In this document: in pieces, positions 37,761 through 46,202 of the stretch
Numbering within the stretch: position 1 is the first letter of the stretch
How the letters are laid out: the number at the start of each line of letters is the position of its first letter
Assembly: GCA_965216725.1 (NCBI GenBank)
Contig: CBDCGI010000004.1
Span: 1-54,871 of the forward strand
DNA: 54,871 bases
Reading direction: 5' to 3'
Source of the DNA: JACZUI01 sp965216725
GTDB taxonomy: Bacteria; Actinomycetota; Acidimicrobiia; Spongiisociales; ZC4RG35
Made by a program: the position numbers and the translations under genes
The notes under the pieces: generated by a model
Seen by the model: only the letters and a program-made list of their open reading frames with translations
Told to the model about the DNA's origin: nothing
Databases searched by the model: none

Positions 37761-38221
37761 ATGGCAGGCAACGTCGCCAAAGCGTCCCCTGAGCAGTTGG
37801 CTATCGCTTCGAAGAAGTACAAGACGTGGGAGGGTGCGGAAGCATTCTTGGAGTCAGGTTCCGGTCTGGCCTTTGTGGCGTTGGAGGACGACCAGATCGT
37901 GGTTGGGTCTGGGGCTATCTACTGGTTCGACCGGATGGCACGACCATGGTGTATGTCCATGAGATGGAGGTCGACGAGGGCTCGCGGCGTAAGGGCTATG
38001 GCCGAGAACTGATCGATGCCATGATCGATGATGGACGAAGCCAGGGGGCGGCCAGGGTGTTTCTGGTCACCCAGCAGTCGAACGTCGCTGCTCGGGCGCT
38101 CTACGAATCTGCGGGGGGTCATTTACCCGAGGATGGAGAATCCGTTGTCTACTGGTGGCTGCTCGACGAGGAAGTCGTCAGGGCAACTTCGAGCTCACCG
38201 GTGCCGTCCGATCTGGACTAA
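37761..38221 (+). pseudogene. GNAT-family N-acetyltransferase, one frameshift
   Basis: ATG 37761 to about 37926 gives KYKTWEGAEAFLESGSGLAF and DDQIVVGSGAIYWFD. The next frame continues TTMVYVHEMEVDEGSRRKGYGRELIDAM, which holds the acetyl-CoA loop R-R-K-G-Y-G, and QQSNVAARALYESAGG, to TAA 38219-38221. Joined, about 153 residues, a normal GNAT size. It resembles AAC(3)-I-like acetyltransferases in layout, but the substrate cannot be assigned. Confidence 0.8.
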
Positions 38222-38262
38222 ACCACGCGAATACACCAGATCGGGGCCCGCTGGGCGCGCCT

Positions 38263-38277
38263 GGAACTAGGTGCGGT
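38263..38277. repeat. Dispersed repeat, copy 3 (15 bp core)
   Basis: GGAACTAGGTGCGGT, identical to the last 15 bases of the copy at 17294-17312. Confidence 0.45.
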
Positions 38278-38366
38278 GGCGCGGAAGGGGCCTGCGGTTA
38301 TTGGGGATTCCGGGGGTTGGTGACGTCGGGTCAAACAAAGATCAAACAAATCGGGAAGAGGAACAC

Positions 38367-38660
38367 CTACGAAATTTGCCGACCCGTGGAACAAGGCGAT
38401 TCATGCCTAGCCGCGTACACCCACTTGCTTCCTCCTGGGACCGGAATGGTTATGAACGTCGTCGCGCCCACTCTCTCGCCCTGGCACGGAAGGAAGTGCT
38501 CCAAAATCCCCAGGTCGTGGTGCCACCAGCGCTCGTTCGTCCCGTCAACACGAACCGTAAACCATCCGTTCTCGATAGGGCCGTCCAACTCGACGGGAAT
38601 TCGTTCCGCCTCGGCGTAGATCTTTATCGCAGGAATCCAGTGAGTGTGATGCCCGGCCAT
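38367..38660 (-). CDS. Hypothetical protein downstream of the HNH gene
   Basis: 97 residues from ATG 38658-38660, starting MAGHHTHWIPAIKIYAEAE. The composition is protein-like and has a beta-rich middle (GWFTVRVDGTNERWWHHDLG). No family recognised. It lies 44 bp after the HNH stop on the same strand, so the two may be co-transcribed; the start is uncertain because no clear ribosome site is seen. Confidence 0.4.
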   Translation of the reverse strand: MAGHHTHWIPAIKIYAEAERIPVELDGPIENGWFTVRVDGTNERWWHHDLGILEHFLPCQGERVGATTFITIPVPGGSKWVYAARHESPCSTGRQIS

Positions 38661-38704
38661 ATAGGAACGACATAGGTCGCCATCCACCTTCTGAACTTGC
38701 GGCC

Positions 38705-39410
38705 CTATGTTTTCGCCCCCTTGCTGAGGTTGCAGCTTGCGCAAAGCACTTGAAGATTCTCGACCGTTGTTTTGCCACCCTTCGACCAAGGAACCTTGTG
38801 ATCGAGATGGAAACGACCCTCAGTCGTCCCACAAAGCTGGCATGCCGAGGCGTCACGCTGCCAAACAGCACGAGAAACGGCCACAGGTATGTGTCGTCTC
38901 CGCTCGTATCCCAGGTCCTCCTTGCCCACAGCTGAAGAGTCCTCAGGACAGTAAGCCAGGGCAATGGGACTCCGACCTGCTGGCGGAAGCCTCCGATCAA
39001 GCGAAGCTCTACTTGGTGCTGGCAATCGACTCCATCGGACAAAGCCATTCCTCCCTAATCGATCCAGGCGCCGAAGTGCTGGCGGAGTCGGCAAATCAAG
39101 CTCGCCGATGACATCACAATTGAAGGCAAGCAGCCAGCCTTCTTCCTGGGGCCGAGAGGCGCCCCAATTCAACTCGCTTGGCCCAAGAAAGAAACCCTCC
39201 TGAAGTTGCCTCTCGGCCTGTCGGATCGATGTAAAGCGTGTTCGGTTCACGTGAGCGACCCTCATTTCGGCAACCAAACGTCGATCCCGACATCCTCATT
39301 CGATACAACGTGTCACCGCGGCTCAGGACCGAGTAGGGGTCAAGTCGAGTGGGCCACGCGTTCCAGTAAACGTCGTCCGCCATCGACCCGATTGCGCCCG
39401 GGCTGGGCAT
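38705..39410 (-). pseudogene. HNH endonuclease with a distinct N-terminal domain, one frameshift
   Basis: The C-terminal HNH/zinc fold is clear: CQLCGTTEGRFHLDHKVPWS, then NLQVLCASCNLSKG, with CxxC pairs and the His-Asp-His core. The N-terminal region reads VYWNAWPTRLDPYSVLSRGD up to about 39285, then shifts to VAEMRVAHVNRTRFTSIRQA. The proposed start is ATG 39408-39410; an in-frame extension upstream is an unrelated integrase scrap. Roughly 235 residues if repaired. Likely a restriction-type nuclease; the N-terminal part may recognise the target. Confidence 0.7.
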
Positions 39411-39485
39411 TCGCTGGTCAACGTCCTCAGATCGGTAGAAGATGTAGGTGGTATCGGAATTCAGCGTGTCGCTCCGTAGCGTACG

Positions 39486-39569
39486 AAGGCGAAGTGTATG
39501 GGTGTGTCGCAGGTCATGGAAACGGATCTTTGGCAGATCCGAAGGGGTCAAGATGCGTTGGATAAACAA
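39486..39569 (-). pseudogene. Tyrosine recombinase scrap
   Basis: About 28 codons reading DLPKIRFHDLRHTHT, the HxLRHT box of an integrase, similar to but diverged from the copies at 40.6 and 45.1 kb. It shows that several integrases have passed through this site. The surrounding 39570-39736 has no supported gene. Confidence 0.6.
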
Positions 39570-39736
39570 GATCTCAAAGCCCGGTTAGAGAACGGCTCGA
39601 GGGTGGCTGGCGTAGATGTGTACTTGATGGACCCGTCTCGGCGTGATCTTCTTGCGCTGATGACCAGATTTCGAGATTGAAGATCACCTCGACGTCACGT
39701 CCATGCCGATGACAAATGTCCGTATCCTCGAAGCTG

Positions 39737-40321
39737 CTACCTGGCAGGCAATCGAATCTCGGGGTCACTTCCGCTGACTGGCGAGAGCGTCACGCGCCAT
39801 GCAAGACCTCTCATCCGGTCGGGACCGAAGGATCTCGCGCTCCAGATCATCTGAGCCGCAATATCGATCCATGGACCGTTGCCGAGAGCAGCGTTCTTCG
39901 CTGTCGCTGCGAGTCCGTTGATCTTCAGGGCCGAGATGGGCTTTTTCCGATCCCACGCTGTCGGGAGGAGGTTCTTGTTGCTTACATGGTTGTACCCCTC
40001 CCGGTCGGTGATGAGTACCAGGTAGCGCTCAGTCAGACGCTGGTCTCCTGCCAGCTTCCGAAGATCAGCTAAAAGCTGCCCGTACTGCATCGTCATGGGC
40101 CGATTGGTGCCGCTGGGGATCGGCTTGTGATACTTGATCTCGATCCCCGCGGTTCCTGCGAGCAGGTCGATTCTCTTGCTTCCGCTTGGAGCTTCGAACT
40201 GGACGTCAGGCTCTCCAGACTCTCTGATTGCATCGGCTAACAGATCCTGGAGTGCTGACTCCGTTCTGGGGGTCTCGTCTACTCTGGTCTCGAGGAGCTT
40301 GAGCGCGGCTGGGAGATCCAT
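39737..40321 (-). CDS. Small PD-(D/E)XK restriction-like nuclease
   Basis: 194 residues from ATG 40319-40321; the frame is open to 40498 but that part covers the integrase remnant. FEAPSGSKRIDLLAGTAGIEIKYHKP contains the D...ExK active site of the PD-(D/E)XK fold. YLVLITDREGY is a later core strand. Length and layout fit a stand-alone restriction endonuclease or a defence nuclease. No methyltransferase is adjacent. Confidence 0.65.
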   Translation of the reverse strand: MDLPAALKLLETRVDETPRTESALQDLLADAIRESGEPDVQFEAPSGSKRIDLLAGTAGIEIKYHKPIPSGTNRPMTMQYGQLLADLRKLAGDQRLTERYLVLITDREGYNHVSNKNLLPTAWDRKKPISALKINGLAATAKNAALGNGPWIDIAAQMIWSARSFGPDRMRGLAWRVTLSPVSGSDPEIRLPAR

Positions 40322-40494
40322 CGTTTTATAAGCTACACGCGCCAATCGTGTGCCTCGTGAGGCCAAACCTTCCGAAGTGAACTCGATCGATCCTGGCGAT
40401 GCCCATGTCCCCGACTTCCGGACGGAATGCGTTTGGGGAGACTCCCGCGGCGGCTTCATGGATCGGTCGTCGAATAAGACGCTGCCGCAACCCA

Positions 40495-40780
40495 TCACGT
40501 CGCCCCAAACCGCACCGCCCTCGCAATCGCATCCGCCGCCTCCCTCTGCATTCCCGGCATCACATGCGAATACCGGTGCAGGGTGAACTCCGGTGAGGCA
40601 TGACCCAATCGCTCACTGACCACACCGATGGGTACACCCGCCTTCACCGCAATCGAGGCATGGGTGTGCCGCAGATCATGCAGACGGATCCGGGGCAGCT
40701 CCGAATGGTCGACGATCCACCGGAACGCCCGGGTCAACGTCGACGGATTCAGCGCCGACCCGTCCCTCCAAAAGGACAGA
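40495..40780 (-). pseudogene. Integrase C-terminal remnant (tyrosine recombinase box II)
   Basis: From about RDGSALNPSTLTRAFRW to the stop at 40495-40497, including LHDLRHTHAS and the catalytic Tyr in LHRYSHVM. The end, MQREAADAIARAVRFGAT, looks like the natural integrase C-terminus. No start is present; upstream DNA changes abruptly at 40765. It is about 96% identical at DNA level to the complete integrase at 44888-46162 over 231 bp. Confidence 0.85.
40535..40765. repeat. 231-bp direct repeat, left copy
   Basis: Gap-free match to 45030-45260 with about nine differences by my count. Both copies encode the integrase box II region and bracket the nuclease cargo. Confidence 0.85.
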
Positions 40781-40884
40781 TACGTCCTGGACTCCCGAAC
40801 CCGAGAGCGGCGACATGAGGTAGCCAATCGGATGCGGGTCCTGACTCTGGGTATTGTTTGCCTCCGACGCTTGACGGGGGAACA

Positions 40885-43590
40885 TTGCAATTCACTCAGG
40901 TCACTTACACGCTCTCGAACCTGATCGGCCAAATCGAGGTCGGATCAATTGGCCTGCCAGAACTCCAGCGCCCGTTCGTTTGGAATAACACAAAGATTCG
41001 TGATCTCTTTGATTCGATGTATCGGGGTTTTCCCGTCGGATTTCTCCTCTTTTGGCAAAACGATGTCGAACCCGGAGCAAAACAGATTGGCACCGACACC
41101 AAACAGAAGGTTCCGTCGTCACTAGTTGTTGATGGGCAACAACGTCTGACCTCGCTCTATGCGGTGATGAAGGGCACGGAGGTCATCGGATCCGACTACC
41201 AGTCTCAGAAGATCCGGATCGCCTTTCGCCCGATCGACGGGAAATTTGAGGTGACAGCTGCACCGCACACTCGTGACCCCGAGTGGATCCCGAATATCAG
41301 CGAGGTTTGGAACGATGACGTCGGACTCCTCAACTTCGCAGCTTCGTTCGTCGACCGCCTGAAGAACACTCGTGACGTGTCAACTCAAGAAGAGAACCAG
41401 ATCGGGCAAGCAATTCAGAAGCTGCACGGAATCCGAACCTTCCAGTTCACAGCATTGGAACTGGCGTCCCAGCTTGACGAGGAACAGGTTGCTGAGATAT
41501 TCGTGCGAATCAATTCGGAAGGCGTGCGCCTAAGCCAAGCGGACTTCATTCTCACTCTCATGTCGGTGTGGTGGGAGAAGGGTCGAAAGGAGATCGAGGA
41601 GTTCTGTCGAGCCGCGCAAAAGCCGTCAAAGAGTGGCGGTTCTCCTTTCAATTGGTATATCGAGCCGTCTCCTGATCAGCTTGTCCGAGTGTCTATTGCC
41701 CTCGGTTTTCGGCGAGCTCGGCTGTCCCTCGTTTACGGAATCCTCAGAGGCAAAGACTTGGAGACGAAAGTCGTCACCCCCGAGCTGCGGGAGCAGCAGT
41801 TTGAGCGACTACGCGAGGCGCAGGAGTTTGCGCTCGACGTGACAAATTGGCACGAGTTTTTTAAGGCAGTTAGAGCAGCCGGATACCAAAGTTCGAAGAT
41901 GATCACCTCGCAGACGGCCCTGATCTACACCTACGCGATGTTCTTGATCGGGCGAAAGGACTTCGGTGTCGACTGGGAGCGCTTGAGAGCGGTGATTGCG
42001 CGGTGGTTCTTCATGGTCACCATTACCAGTCGCTATTCAGCCTCGTCGGAGACACAGATGGAGCTTGACATGAGCCGGCTGCGGAGCCTGTCGACGGCCG
42101 ACGAGTTTGTCAAAGAACTCGATCGCATCTGCGAGTCCGAGCTGACGGCCGACTATTGGGAAATCCGGTTGCCGAACGATCTCGACCGCTCGGGCACGAG
42201 GAATCCCGCCCTGTTTGCCTTCGACGCCACCCTTTGTCTCCTGAACGCAACGGCGCTGTTCAGCAATTTGCAGGTTTCGGCACTCCTGGATCCATCGGTT
42301 AAGGCGAAAAAGGCTGGGGTTGAACGTCACCACCTATTCCCCCGCTCTTATCTGGATTCGATCGGTTTCAAGACCGTTCCTCAGAGAAATCAACTCGCCA
42401 ACTACGCCCTCGTTGAATGGCACGACAACATCGAGATTGGCGCAAAACCCCCCTCGGACTATTTCGCTGAGTATGCCGAGAGATTCGATCCTGTCGAGCT
42501 AGACCAGATGCTTCAGTGGCATGCCCTGGCCGACGGTTGGGCGGAACAGCCCTATCAGACGTTTCTCGAGAACCGTCGCTATCAGATAGCGCAGGTGATC
42601 AAGTCAGGTTGGGAATCCCTCGGGATGGTCGTCCAAGAATCTCCTCAGCCGGTCGAGCAGGAAAGTCACGTCTCAGAACACTGGTCACTCGAAGAGTTGA
42701 TCGAACGCAGCGAAAGCAATCGGGTGGAGTTCAAATCTTCTGCACGCTGGAATTATGACCGAGGCGACCGGGGAAGGGAGATTGAAGACGCAATTGTCAA
42801 GACAGTCGCTGGGTTCATGAACTCCCAGGGTGGAACCCTCATCGTCGGAGTCGACGACGACGGCAACATTCTTGGACTAGCCAAAGACCTCTCAACCGTG
42901 GGCGGGAAGAACCTCGACGGCCTTGACTTGTTTCTCCACAGGCTCCTAGACGACGCAGTAGGGGTGTCGGAAGTTGCCAATTTGGTGTCGATTTCTTTCG
43001 TGGAAGTGGCGGACGAAGACTTGTGCCGGGTGGATGTCAGAGCGAGCAATCGACCGATCTACGCCAAGACATCGAAGGACGACGATACATTCTTCATTCG
43101 GTCCGGAGCATCCACGAAGAAGCTCGGCACCAGAGATGCCCACACCTATATCAACGACCACTGGAAACAGGGTGGTCATGTCTCCTCGGGCACAGTCCCG
43201 TCGCCCAACCGCGGTAGCGACGGCGACCTTTATGTCCGGGTGGGGGATGACTCGCCAGCCGCAGGGAAAGCCGAATCAGATGAGGAATGGTCGGCGGCCG
43301 AGATTCGTCGTTGTTTCAGAGAGTCACCACCTGCGTTGGTGACCGTGATGAGACAACTCGCCGAGAATCCGGACAAGCCATTCCTCGCTGATGTGTTGGC
43401 GGAGTCGATCGGTTACACCAGCCACCAGTTTGCTGGAGCTATGGGTGCCTTTGGGCGGAGAGTCAAGAGCCGCTACGAGAAAACGTCCTGGCCGTTTAGC
43501 GCGCGCTGGAGCGAGTTCCACGGAATGATGGAGTACCGGATGGATGCCGAAACCGCTGACATTGTTCTAGGGGAGGAGCCGTTGGACTAA
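40885..43590 (+). CDS. DUF262 (GmrSD-like) nuclease fused to an AlbA_2/Schlafen-like domain
   Basis: 901 residues from TTG 40885; LQFTQVTYTLSNLIGQIEVG is the usual DUF262 beginning and GGGGGA lies just before it (a TTG at 40858 is also in frame). DUF262 signatures are LPELQRPFVWNNTKIRDLFD and VVDGQQRLTSLY (~82). An HNH-like ERHHLFPRSYL follows near 482. From ~605 an AlbA_2 domain begins: NRVEFKSSARW, then VAGFMNSQGGTLIVGVDDDG. The C-terminal ~100 residues are unrecognised. GmrSD-type proteins are NTP-dependent type IV restriction enzymes against modified DNA; coupling to AlbA_2 in one chain is unusual. It converges with the next gene, 22 bp apart. Confidence 0.82.
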   Translation: MQFTQVTYTLSNLIGQIEVGSIGLPELQRPFVWNNTKIRDLFDSMYRGFPVGFLLFWQNDVEPGAKQIGTDTKQKVPSSLVVDGQQRLTSLYAVMKGTEVIGSDYQSQKIRIAFRPIDGKFEVTAAPHTRDPEWIPNISEVWNDDVGLLNFAASFVDRLKNTRDVSTQEENQIGQAIQKLHGIRTFQFTALELASQLDEEQVAEIFVRINSEGVRLSQADFILTLMSVWWEKGRKEIEEFCRAAQKPSKSGGSPFNWYIEPSPDQLVRVSIALGFRRARLSLVYGILRGKDLETKVVTPELREQQFERLREAQEFALDVTNWHEFFKAVRAAGYQSSKMITSQTALIYTYAMFLIGRKDFGVDWERLRAVIARWFFMVTITSRYSASSETQMELDMSRLRSLSTADEFVKELDRICESELTADYWEIRLPNDLDRSGTRNPALFAFDATLCLLNATALFSNLQVSALLDPSVKAKKAGVERHHLFPRSYLDSIGFKTVPQRNQLANYALVEWHDNIEIGAKPPSDYFAEYAERFDPVELDQMLQWHALADGWAEQPYQTFLENRRYQIAQVIKSGWESLGMVVQESPQPVEQESHVSEHWSLEELIERSESNRVEFKSSARWNYDRGDRGREIEDAIVKTVAGFMNSQGGTLIVGVDDDGNILGLAKDLSTVGGKNLDGLDLFLHRLLDDAVGVSEVANLVSISFVEVADEDLCRVDVRASNRPIYAKTSKDDDTFFIRSGASTKKLGTRDAHTYINDHWKQGGHVSSGTVPSPNRGSDGDLYVRVGDDSPAAGKAESDEEWSAAEIRRCFRESPPALVTVMRQLAENPDKPFLADVLAESIGYTSHQFAGAMGAFGRRVKSRYEKTSWPFSARWSEFHGMMEYRMDAETADIVLGEEPLD

Positions 43591-43612
43591 CGCTTGTGTT
43601 TGGTCTATTCCC

Positions 43613-44779
43613 TCAGTCCTTCGCTATCTGATCCAAGTACCAGTCCCATACAGCAAGAAACGCATCCACGTGTTCTTGTTCGGTGACGGCTCCGCGACCA
43701 GAGAACGGCCAGCGGTCCATCTTGTCGTCCGAAAAGCTAACGGTCGGTAATGCAACCTGGAATCGGTCTGCAAGATCCCGTCGACCTTCGAACCGGTCGA
43801 AGGGCGGCACACTCATCGAAGAGAAGGCGAACTGGATGTTGTTGTCCGTGTAGATGGAGAAGAGATGGACGACATCCCCGTTCACGATGACTTTGGGGCT
43901 GAACGATCCGTGCTTGGCTCCACTGCCCCACTTGATCTCCAAACCCTTCGATTCTGCCCAATCGAGAATTCCCTGAACTGCGTCGACCTCCTGTTGGGAT
44001 CGAACGTGGGCTAGTTCTTCAAAGAATGATTCCTTGTCCCACCGACGGCCTTTCGCTCGACCCACGGTCTTCCTTCGCTCGGCTTCGGCGGTCACGCCAA
44101 CCACTCGTGGTACCAGGGCTTGCTGGCCTTCGCCGACGAACTGAGGCACTTCGACGCCCATGACTTCAGCGGGATCCATCTGGTCGTTCAGAAATTCGAT
44201 GATCCGGCGTAGCTCTGTCGGGATCCGATCTGCGACGAACACCATCCGCACTCGTCCGGCCTGCAGGTTGGTCTTAACGGTCTGCCAGAACTCATCCGTC
44301 TCCATGTCGGCGTCATCGCCCAAAAACGCGCCAAGGACTACATCTGGGTCAAAGCCGTCTCGTTCGCATCGCAAGACAAATGCCGTGGTGATCTGGTCGA
44401 GCGACCAATACAGGGTTCCGTTTGCTGCGTAGTCGAGCATTTGACCAACCACTTCTCGCCGGATCTGTGTGTTGGAACTTCTCTTGACCTCGACCAAGGT
44501 TGGTATGCCTTCGTGGTCGATAAAGAGATGGTCGATTGACCATCGGGATGCTGTGCCTTCGTCATCAGGAACACTCAGTTCGCGGGTGATCAGCAGCCAT
44601 CTGCGAGGCGCAGACGGTCGCATCTGGTCACCAGCCAGAAGGTTGGGGTAGTCAGCAAGCAGCGTCTGTAGAAGCTCTTCCGCCTCGTACGGCTCTTCGT
44701 CCATGGCCAGAAGCCCTCCGTCATCACCGACCAGGTAGATAGTTCCACCCACAGATATGTCTCCCTTATGTCCAGACAT
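43613..44779 (-). CDS. PD-(D/E)XK nuclease-domain protein
   Basis: 388 residues from ATG 44777-44779, MSGHKGDISVGG; an in-frame extension to 44869 overlaps the upstream gene. The nuclease core is WSIDHLFIDHEGIPTLVEVK, with D and ExK, then REVVGQMLDYAANG. The C-terminal part (~270-388) is a separate domain with KVIVNGDVVHLFSIYTDN. It overlaps the 81-codon gene upstream by 14 bp, so the two form an operon, and it converges with the DUF262 fusion. Likely a defence nuclease. Confidence 0.72.
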   Translation of the reverse strand: MSGHKGDISVGGTIYLVGDDGGLLAMDEEPYEAEELLQTLLADYPNLLAGDQMRPSAPRRWLLITRELSVPDDEGTASRWSIDHLFIDHEGIPTLVEVKRSSNTQIRREVVGQMLDYAANGTLYWSLDQITTAFVLRCERDGFDPDVVLGAFLGDDADMETDEFWQTVKTNLQAGRVRMVFVADRIPTELRRIIEFLNDQMDPAEVMGVEVPQFVGEGQQALVPRVVGVTAEAERRKTVGRAKGRRWDKESFFEELAHVRSQQEVDAVQGILDWAESKGLEIKWGSGAKHGSFSPKVIVNGDVVHLFSIYTDNNIQFAFSSMSVPPFDRFEGRRDLADRFQVALPTVSFSDDKMDRWPFSGRGAVTEQEHVDAFLAVWDWYLDQIAKD

Positions 44780-45011
44780 CGCCGTCGACTTCCTCGTCAG
44801 GGACGTACCAAAGCGAAATCGCCACTCCCGACTTCGAGGAGTCCGCTCCACGTGTGATTCGCAGGTCACGGATTCGATGATCGGCGATCAACTCTCGCCT
44901 GGTGTAGGTACCGAACCAAGGTGTGAGGTCGTCCACAACTGCCTCTGTGGGACCGAACCAGCCCTGCCGGATTGGGATGTCGCCCCGGTCGAAAACAAGT
45001 GATAAACCCAA
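44766..45011 (-). CDS. Short hypothetical protein, possibly 5'-truncated
   Basis: Reads FDRGDIPIRQGWFGPTEAVV to DGDVWT and stops at 44766-44768, overlapping the nuclease start. A TTG at 45009-45011 is the only nearby start and has no ribosome site. The frame runs upstream into the integrase repeat, so recombination at 45030 may have removed its true start. It also overlaps the altered integrase end. Confidence 0.4.
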   Translation of the reverse strand: MGLSLVFDRGDIPIRQGWFGPTEAVVDDLTPWFGTYTRRELIADHRIRDLRITRGADSSKSGVAISLWYVPDEEVDGDVWT

Positions 45012-46162
45012 ACCTTCGTGTTCATCAACGCCGCCTCCCGTTGCATCCCCGGCATCACGTGCGAATACCGGTGCAGGGTGAACTCCGGTGAGGCATGACC
45101 CAACCGCTCACTGACCACACCGATGGGCACACCCGCCTTCACCGCAATCGAGGCATGGGTATGCCGCAGATCATGCAGACGGATCCGGGGCAACTCGGAA
45201 TGGTCGACGATCCACCGGAACGCCCGGGTCAACGTCGACGGATTCAGCGCCGACCCGTCCTTCCTGGTGAACACGTACCCGCTGTCCTCCCACCGCCACG
45301 TCTCCGCCGCCTCCTGAAGCTGGCGTTCCCGATGCTCACGCAGCTGGTCCACCGTCGCCTGATCGAGGTCGACGGTCCGCCCTCGCCCGCTCTTTGGACT
45401 TGACACGTACACCTCACCGTCGCCGGCCAACAACGTCTGACGGATGGTGATCCGGGCCGCACCGAGGTCGACGTCGACCCAACGCAACCCGGCAACCTCA
45501 CCACGTCGGGCTCCGGTCATCGCCAGCAAATGAAACGCCGCCTCGAGACGATGCCCTTCGATCAGCCCGAGAAATCCCCGCAACTCAGCCGGCGTCCAGT
45601 AGCGAAGCTCGCCACCTTGTGACTTGGGACGAGGCGGTTTGGCCCTGACCGCCGGATTCCTCGGGATCAACCCGGCGTCCTCGGCATCGGCCAACGACTT
45701 CCGCAAAACCACATGGATACCGCTGACCGTCGCCGGAGCCAACCCACCTTCACCGTCACAACGACCGTCGGCCAGCAACTGCTGATAGAGGTTGTTGAGC
45801 ATCTGTGGTTTCAGCTTCCCGATCGGCACGCCACCGATCCTCGAGTTGATGTGATGGACGATCGCCGACCGATACGCTCGATACGTCGTCTTCTTCACCC
45901 GGGTCTTGTGCACCGGCAGCCAGTGGTCGACCAGCCACTCGCTGAGCAGCATCCGTGACGGCTCCACGTAGAACCCGGTGGTCAACTCGTAGACGAGACG
46001 GGCCCGCACCGCCTCCGCCGCCTTCTTGGTCTGGAACCCGCCGTGCCACTTCTGCCGCCGCTCGCCCTCAGCTCCTTGTGGCAGATCGACCACCACGTAC
46101 CACAGCGTCGACTTCCGACCGTTCTTGCAGGTACGGACACGTTTGTGGATGTGCCCTTGCAT
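44888..46162 (-). CDS. Tyrosine-type site-specific recombinase/integrase
   Basis: 424 residues from ATG 46160-46162, preceded by GGGGAG. It has an N-terminal SAM-like core-binding region (SEWLVDHWLPVHKTRVKKTT), box I Arg in MTGARRGEVAGLRW, box II LHDLRHTHAS, RLGHAS and the nucleophile Tyr in LHRYSHVM. After MQREAA the natural end is replaced by about 45 foreign residues read out of frame through the neighbouring gene. The catalytic set is complete, so activity is possible. It probably mobilised the island. A second copy of its 3' part lies at 40495. Confidence 0.9.
   Translation of the reverse strand: MQGHIHKRVRTCKNGRKSTLWYVVVDLPQGAEGERRQKWHGGFQTKKAAEAVRARLVYELTTGFYVEPSRMLLSEWLVDHWLPVHKTRVKKTTYRAYRSAIVHHINSRIGGVPIGKLKPQMLNNLYQQLLADGRCDGEGGLAPATVSGIHVVLRKSLADAEDAGLIPRNPAVRAKPPRPKSQGGELRYWTPAELRGFLGLIEGHRLEAAFHLLAMTGARRGEVAGLRWVDVDLGAARITIRQTLLAGDGEVYVSSPKSGRGRTVDLDQATVDQLREHRERQLQEAAETWRWEDSGYVFTRKDGSALNPSTLTRAFRWIVDHSELPRIRLHDLRHTHASIAVKAGVPIGVVSERLGHASPEFTLHRYSHVMPGMQREAALMNTKVWVYHLFSTGATSQSGRAGSVPQRQLWTTSHLGSVPTPGES
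45030..45260. repeat. 231-bp direct repeat, right copy
   Basis: Matches 40535-40765 without gaps; lies inside the complete integrase gene. Beyond base 45030 the sequences differ completely. Confidence 0.85.
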
Positions 46163-46202
46163 CAGTGATCGCTCCCCATGCGATCGAAACCAGAGTCAGC
46201 AA

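Noticed and set aside
37761..38221. Aminoglycoside acetyltransferase resistance gene
   Set aside because: The GNAT fold is clear but substrate-specific residues cannot be judged and the frame is broken; only the superfamily is supported.
39498..39680. A + strand frame ending with a protein-like stretch (GVDVYLMDPSRRDLLALMTR)
   Set aside because: Its first third is antisense to the integrase scrap, there is no ribosome site, and nothing homologous was recognised; it may be a tail of a lost gene but cannot be supported.
45955..46202. N-terminal extension of the IS110 transposase frame
   Set aside because: This part is antisense to the integrase N-terminus and shows no transposase similarity; the element is truncated instead.
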